NCBI RefSeq assembly: GCF_004379255.2
Contig: NC_056039.1
Coordinates: forward strand, 34,423,883-34,487,882
DNA: 64,000 bases
DNA from: Salvia splendens
Taxonomy: Eukaryota > Streptophyta > Magnoliopsida > Lamiales > Lamiaceae
Direction: 5' to 3'
Below the pieces are notes generated by a model, which saw only the letters and a program-made list of their open reading frames with translations, was not told where the DNA came from and made no database searches. Positions 61,359 to 64,000 of this stretch are shown piece after piece (within the stretch, counting starts at the first letter, position 1; each line of letters begins with the position of its first letter). The translations under genes were made by a program, and so were the position numbers.

Positions 61359-64000
61359 TGTGATGGCTCAAGCACCAAGCACAAAAGCTTCAGTAAGTGG
61401 AGGAAAAGATTGAAGTTTGGAGAAGAACTCGGCTGTTACAACATCTCGTTCAGCAGCCGTTGGATGTGATTAGTTAGTCATGTTTTAATCCTAGCCATTG
61501 GATTAGAAGTAGCTGCTTCTTTTAGTTAGAGTCGTGGTTGGTTGCTACGCGATTTTTTCCTTCCTTCTCTCAAAAGTATTCTAGTGAATAAAATTCTTTT
61601 CTTCCATTTTCATTTGTGAATCAAACGCAGCTTCCACCAAGAATCGATCATCAAACTTAACAATTGGCGCCGTCTGTGGGAAGCGTGGAGGCGCGATTGA
61701 TTTTCTAAGCTGTTATTCGAGTGAGATCGGGAGGAGTTATGGCTTCTAGATTTGAGGCCGAGAAATTCACGGGTAGGAATGATTTCGGCTTATGGCGGAT
61801 GAAGATGCGGGCTATGCTAATTCATCAAGGTCTTGCCTCGGCGTTGAAGGCGGAAGACAAGGGGGATAAGTCGAAGGAGGCGGATGGGAAGAAAGAAGAT
61901 CTTGATGAGAAGGAGATCTAGAGGCGAGCTGAAATCGAGGCAAAGGCACACAGTGCTATTGTGCTATGCCTTGGGGATAAAGTTCTCCGGGATGTTGCGA
62001 AGGAAACGACAGCAGCCGGGGTGCTCGCGAAGCTTGAAGACTTATATATGGCTAAATCTTTGGCAAATCGGCTATTCATGAAGCAGAGATTGTACTCCTA
62101 CCGATTTTCTGATGATAAGGCGATATTGGAACAACTTGAAGATTTCAATAAAGCAGTGGACGATCTTGAGAATATCGATGTCACGATAGGGGATGAAGAT
62201 AAGGCAATATTACTTTTGAATGCACTGCCTAAATCTTTTGATCAGCTTCGAGATGCAATAATGTATGGCCGAGAGGGTACAGTCACACTTCTTGAGGTTC
62301 AATCAGCCATAAGGGCAAAGGAACTTCATAAGGTGGGCTCAAGAAATCCAGAGATTGTGGCTGAAAGCTTGAGTGTCAAGAAATTCAAAGGCATCAAGAA
62401 ATTTCAGAAGGGAAGTCAGGAAAGTCAGAAGGCTTTGTCGAGCGATCAAAAGGAAGCTCGCTCATGTTTCTAGTGTAAAAAGCCAGGTCATCTCAAAAGG
62501 AACTGTTTTGCTTGGAAGAAAAGGCAGGCAAATGGTGGAGGAAATCGGGTCCCTAAAATTGATTGTGTTGAAGAAAATGACTCACCAGAAATTCTCAATG
62601 TGATGGATGGACATCTGGGAGGCTCATGGATTATGGACTCAGGGTGTAGCCTCCATATGAGTCCGAATTTGAGCTGGTTTGAAGAGATCCAAGAAATCAG
62701 TGGATCTGTAATACTTGGCAATAACCAAGTTTGTGCTATCCAGGGCGTAGGCAAAATCAGATTGAGGATGAATGATGGATCGATGAATATCATTGATGAT
62801 GTCAGGTACATACCAGACATTAAAAGGAACCTCATCTCGCTTGGTCTTCTTGAGAAGAAAGGGTATACTTTTAGTTCCACTAGAGGGAAGATGGTGGTAA
62901 CTAAAGAACAGAGAGTAGTGATGGAGGCAGAAAGGAGAGGTAGCCTGTATTACTTGTTGGCTAATGTTGAAATTCCTAAAGCACAGGTCAATGTGATCAA
63001 GACGGAGGATTATAGACTATGGCACATGAGACTTGCTCATGCGGCTGAAGGCAACATCAAAGAGCTAGCCAAGAAGGGAATCATCCACAGCTATGAGCAA
63101 AAAAATTCCAGTCCATGTGAGGAATGCATCCTAGGAAAATCCAAGAAGCAGCCATACCCTAAAGGTGAACACACTTCAACATCCACCCTTGATTATGCTC
63201 ATAGTGATTTATGGGGACCGGCTTCTGTGATTTCTATGGGGGTGGGAGATATTACATGAGTATTATTGATGATTACTCTCGAAAAATATGGCTATACATC
63301 CTAAAAGAAAAAGCAGAGGCATTTAGTAAATTCAAGGAGTGGTGTCTTGAAGTTGAGAAAGAAAGGTCATGTGTCCTTAAGTGTTTGAGGACGGATAATG
63401 GCTTGGAGTATCTCTCTAAGGATTTTGATAATTACTGCAAGGGGAGAGGTATAAAGAGGCACAGAACCGTACCTCTTAATCCACAGCAAAATGGTATTGC
63501 AGAACGGGCAAATATGACAATATTGAAGAGGGTTAGGTGCATGCTTCTGTCATCCGGTCTTGAGAAAAAATTTTGGGCTGAGGCTGCATCTACTGCCGTG
63601 AAACTGATCAATAAGTGTCCTTCATCGAGCATAGGGGGTGATACACCTGATTTTAGGTGGTATGGGAGTCATAGTGACTACACAAGTCTGAAAGTTTTTG
63701 GTTGCAAAGCATATGCTCACCTCAAACAAGGGAAGCTGGATGCTCGAGCTATAAGGTGTGTGTTCTATATCAACCAGGTGTAAAGGGATATCGCTTGTGG
63801 TGTGTGGAGCCAGGGAATCATAAGATAGTAATCAGTAGAGATGTTGTGTTCTCTGAGGCAGAAATGCCTTTTCTGGACAAAAATAAGGTGGTGCTTGAGA
63901 AGTCTATTTCTGTAGATGATTCTGCTGGTGGAACTGAATTTGAGGTGGAGAATGGTGAATCTGAGAAGATTGTTGAACCTCAGGGAGCTCAAGATGTATC
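61359..64000 (+). mobile_element. Ty1/copia LTR retrotransposon, 5' part (continues past the window)
   Basis: A probable 5' LTR runs from TGTGATGG at about 61359 to CA at 61662. It is followed by ATTGGCGCCGTCTGTGGGA, a common plant retrotransposon primer-binding sequence. Coding remnants of gag, protease and integrase follow in the copia order, with integrase before where reverse transcriptase would be. The reverse transcriptase and the 3' LTR lie outside the window, so the LTR borders cannot be confirmed by comparison. Confidence 0.88.
61739..64000 (+). pseudogene. Degenerate copia gag-pol (gag, protease, integrase)
   Basis: Gag starts MASRFEAEKFTGRNDFGLWR and ends with a CCHC zinc knuckle (CKKPGHLKRNC). 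The protease has the active-site string WIMDSGCSLHM. Integrase shows the HHCC finger (LWHMRLAH, then CEECILGKSKKQPY) and the DDE residues in HSDLWGP, LRTDNGLEYLS and NGIAERANM. Breaks: TAG at 61919-61921 in gag; TAG at 62471-62473 inside the zinc knuckle; a one-step frameshift near 63235-63245; and a small deletion with frameshift near 63763-63770, after which integrase continues YQPGVKGYRLWCVEPGN in another frame. The copy cannot make an intact polyprotein. Confidence 0.92.

Noticed and set aside
1..64000. CRISPR arrays, bacterial operons, organellar insertions, tRNA or rRNA genes
   Set aside because: No regularly spaced repeats, polycistronic layout or recognisable RNA gene or organellar gene was found by reading; covariance-model and organelle searches were not possible here.

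Overview
The window is nuclear DNA from a flowering plant. It shows intron-rich genes with GT-AG borders, eudicot-type AT-rich introns and intergenic DNA, and plant-only families (CONSTANS-like, XERICO-like RING, plant HPPD, TRIM and PIF/Harbinger elements). An asterid, perhaps a Lamiales species, is my impression only. No bacterial operon, CRISPR array or organellar block is present, and I recognised no tRNA or rRNA gene.

Layout. 0-7 kb: the 3' part of a JASON-like gene and a complete CENP-O gene. 7-9.6 kb: a Stowaway MITE, a deleted Harbinger element and a relic of a CBP/HAC-type TAZ zinc finger. 10-13.2 kb: a complete SWAP70-like PH-domain gene on the minus strand, with a foldback MITE against its 5' end. 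14.2-17.1 kb: a Harbinger element carrying only the Myb/SANT-like ORF1, and a second, non-coding Harbinger-type element. 17.4-24.5 kb: a complete 20-exon APC5 gene. 25.7-27.9 kb: HPPD. 29.1-33.5 kb: a multiply broken class III PI3-kinase (VPS34) gene. 34.7-37.5 kb: a small serine-rich protein and a XERICO-like RING-H2 gene. 38-40 kb: a Stowaway MITE split by a Mutator-like element that itself contains a foldback element. 41.1-43.2 kb: RRP15. 44.5-47.7 kb: a CONSTANS-like (COL9/10 type) gene. 48.7-50.8 kb: a Harbinger element with a dead transposase. 52.3-54.9 kb: a decayed KNL1-like kinetochore gene. 57-59.3 kb: a pectin acetylesterase exon relic and a GT47 exostosin-type gene with two lesions. 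59.3-64 kb: a foldback MULE-MITE, a complete TRIM, a Stowaway-like MITE and the 5' part of a degenerate Ty1/copia element running off the end.

JASON, CENP-O, APC5 and KNL1 all act in chromosome segregation or meiosis. They are separate transcription units, so I treat the clustering as probably chance. Six multi-exon genes splice into open frames with compatible exon phases and no lesion (CENP-O, SWAP70, APC5, HPPD, RRP15, COL), and the visible part of JASON does too. VPS34, KNL1 and GT47 keep introns but carry several lesions each. That mixture fits loss of redundant copies after a genome or segmental duplication. I found no convincing new multi-gene system. The points most worth following are the decayed VPS34 and KNL1 copies, the nested transposons, the foldback MULE-MITE, the duplicated splice acceptor in CENP-O and the two in-frame starts of HPPD.
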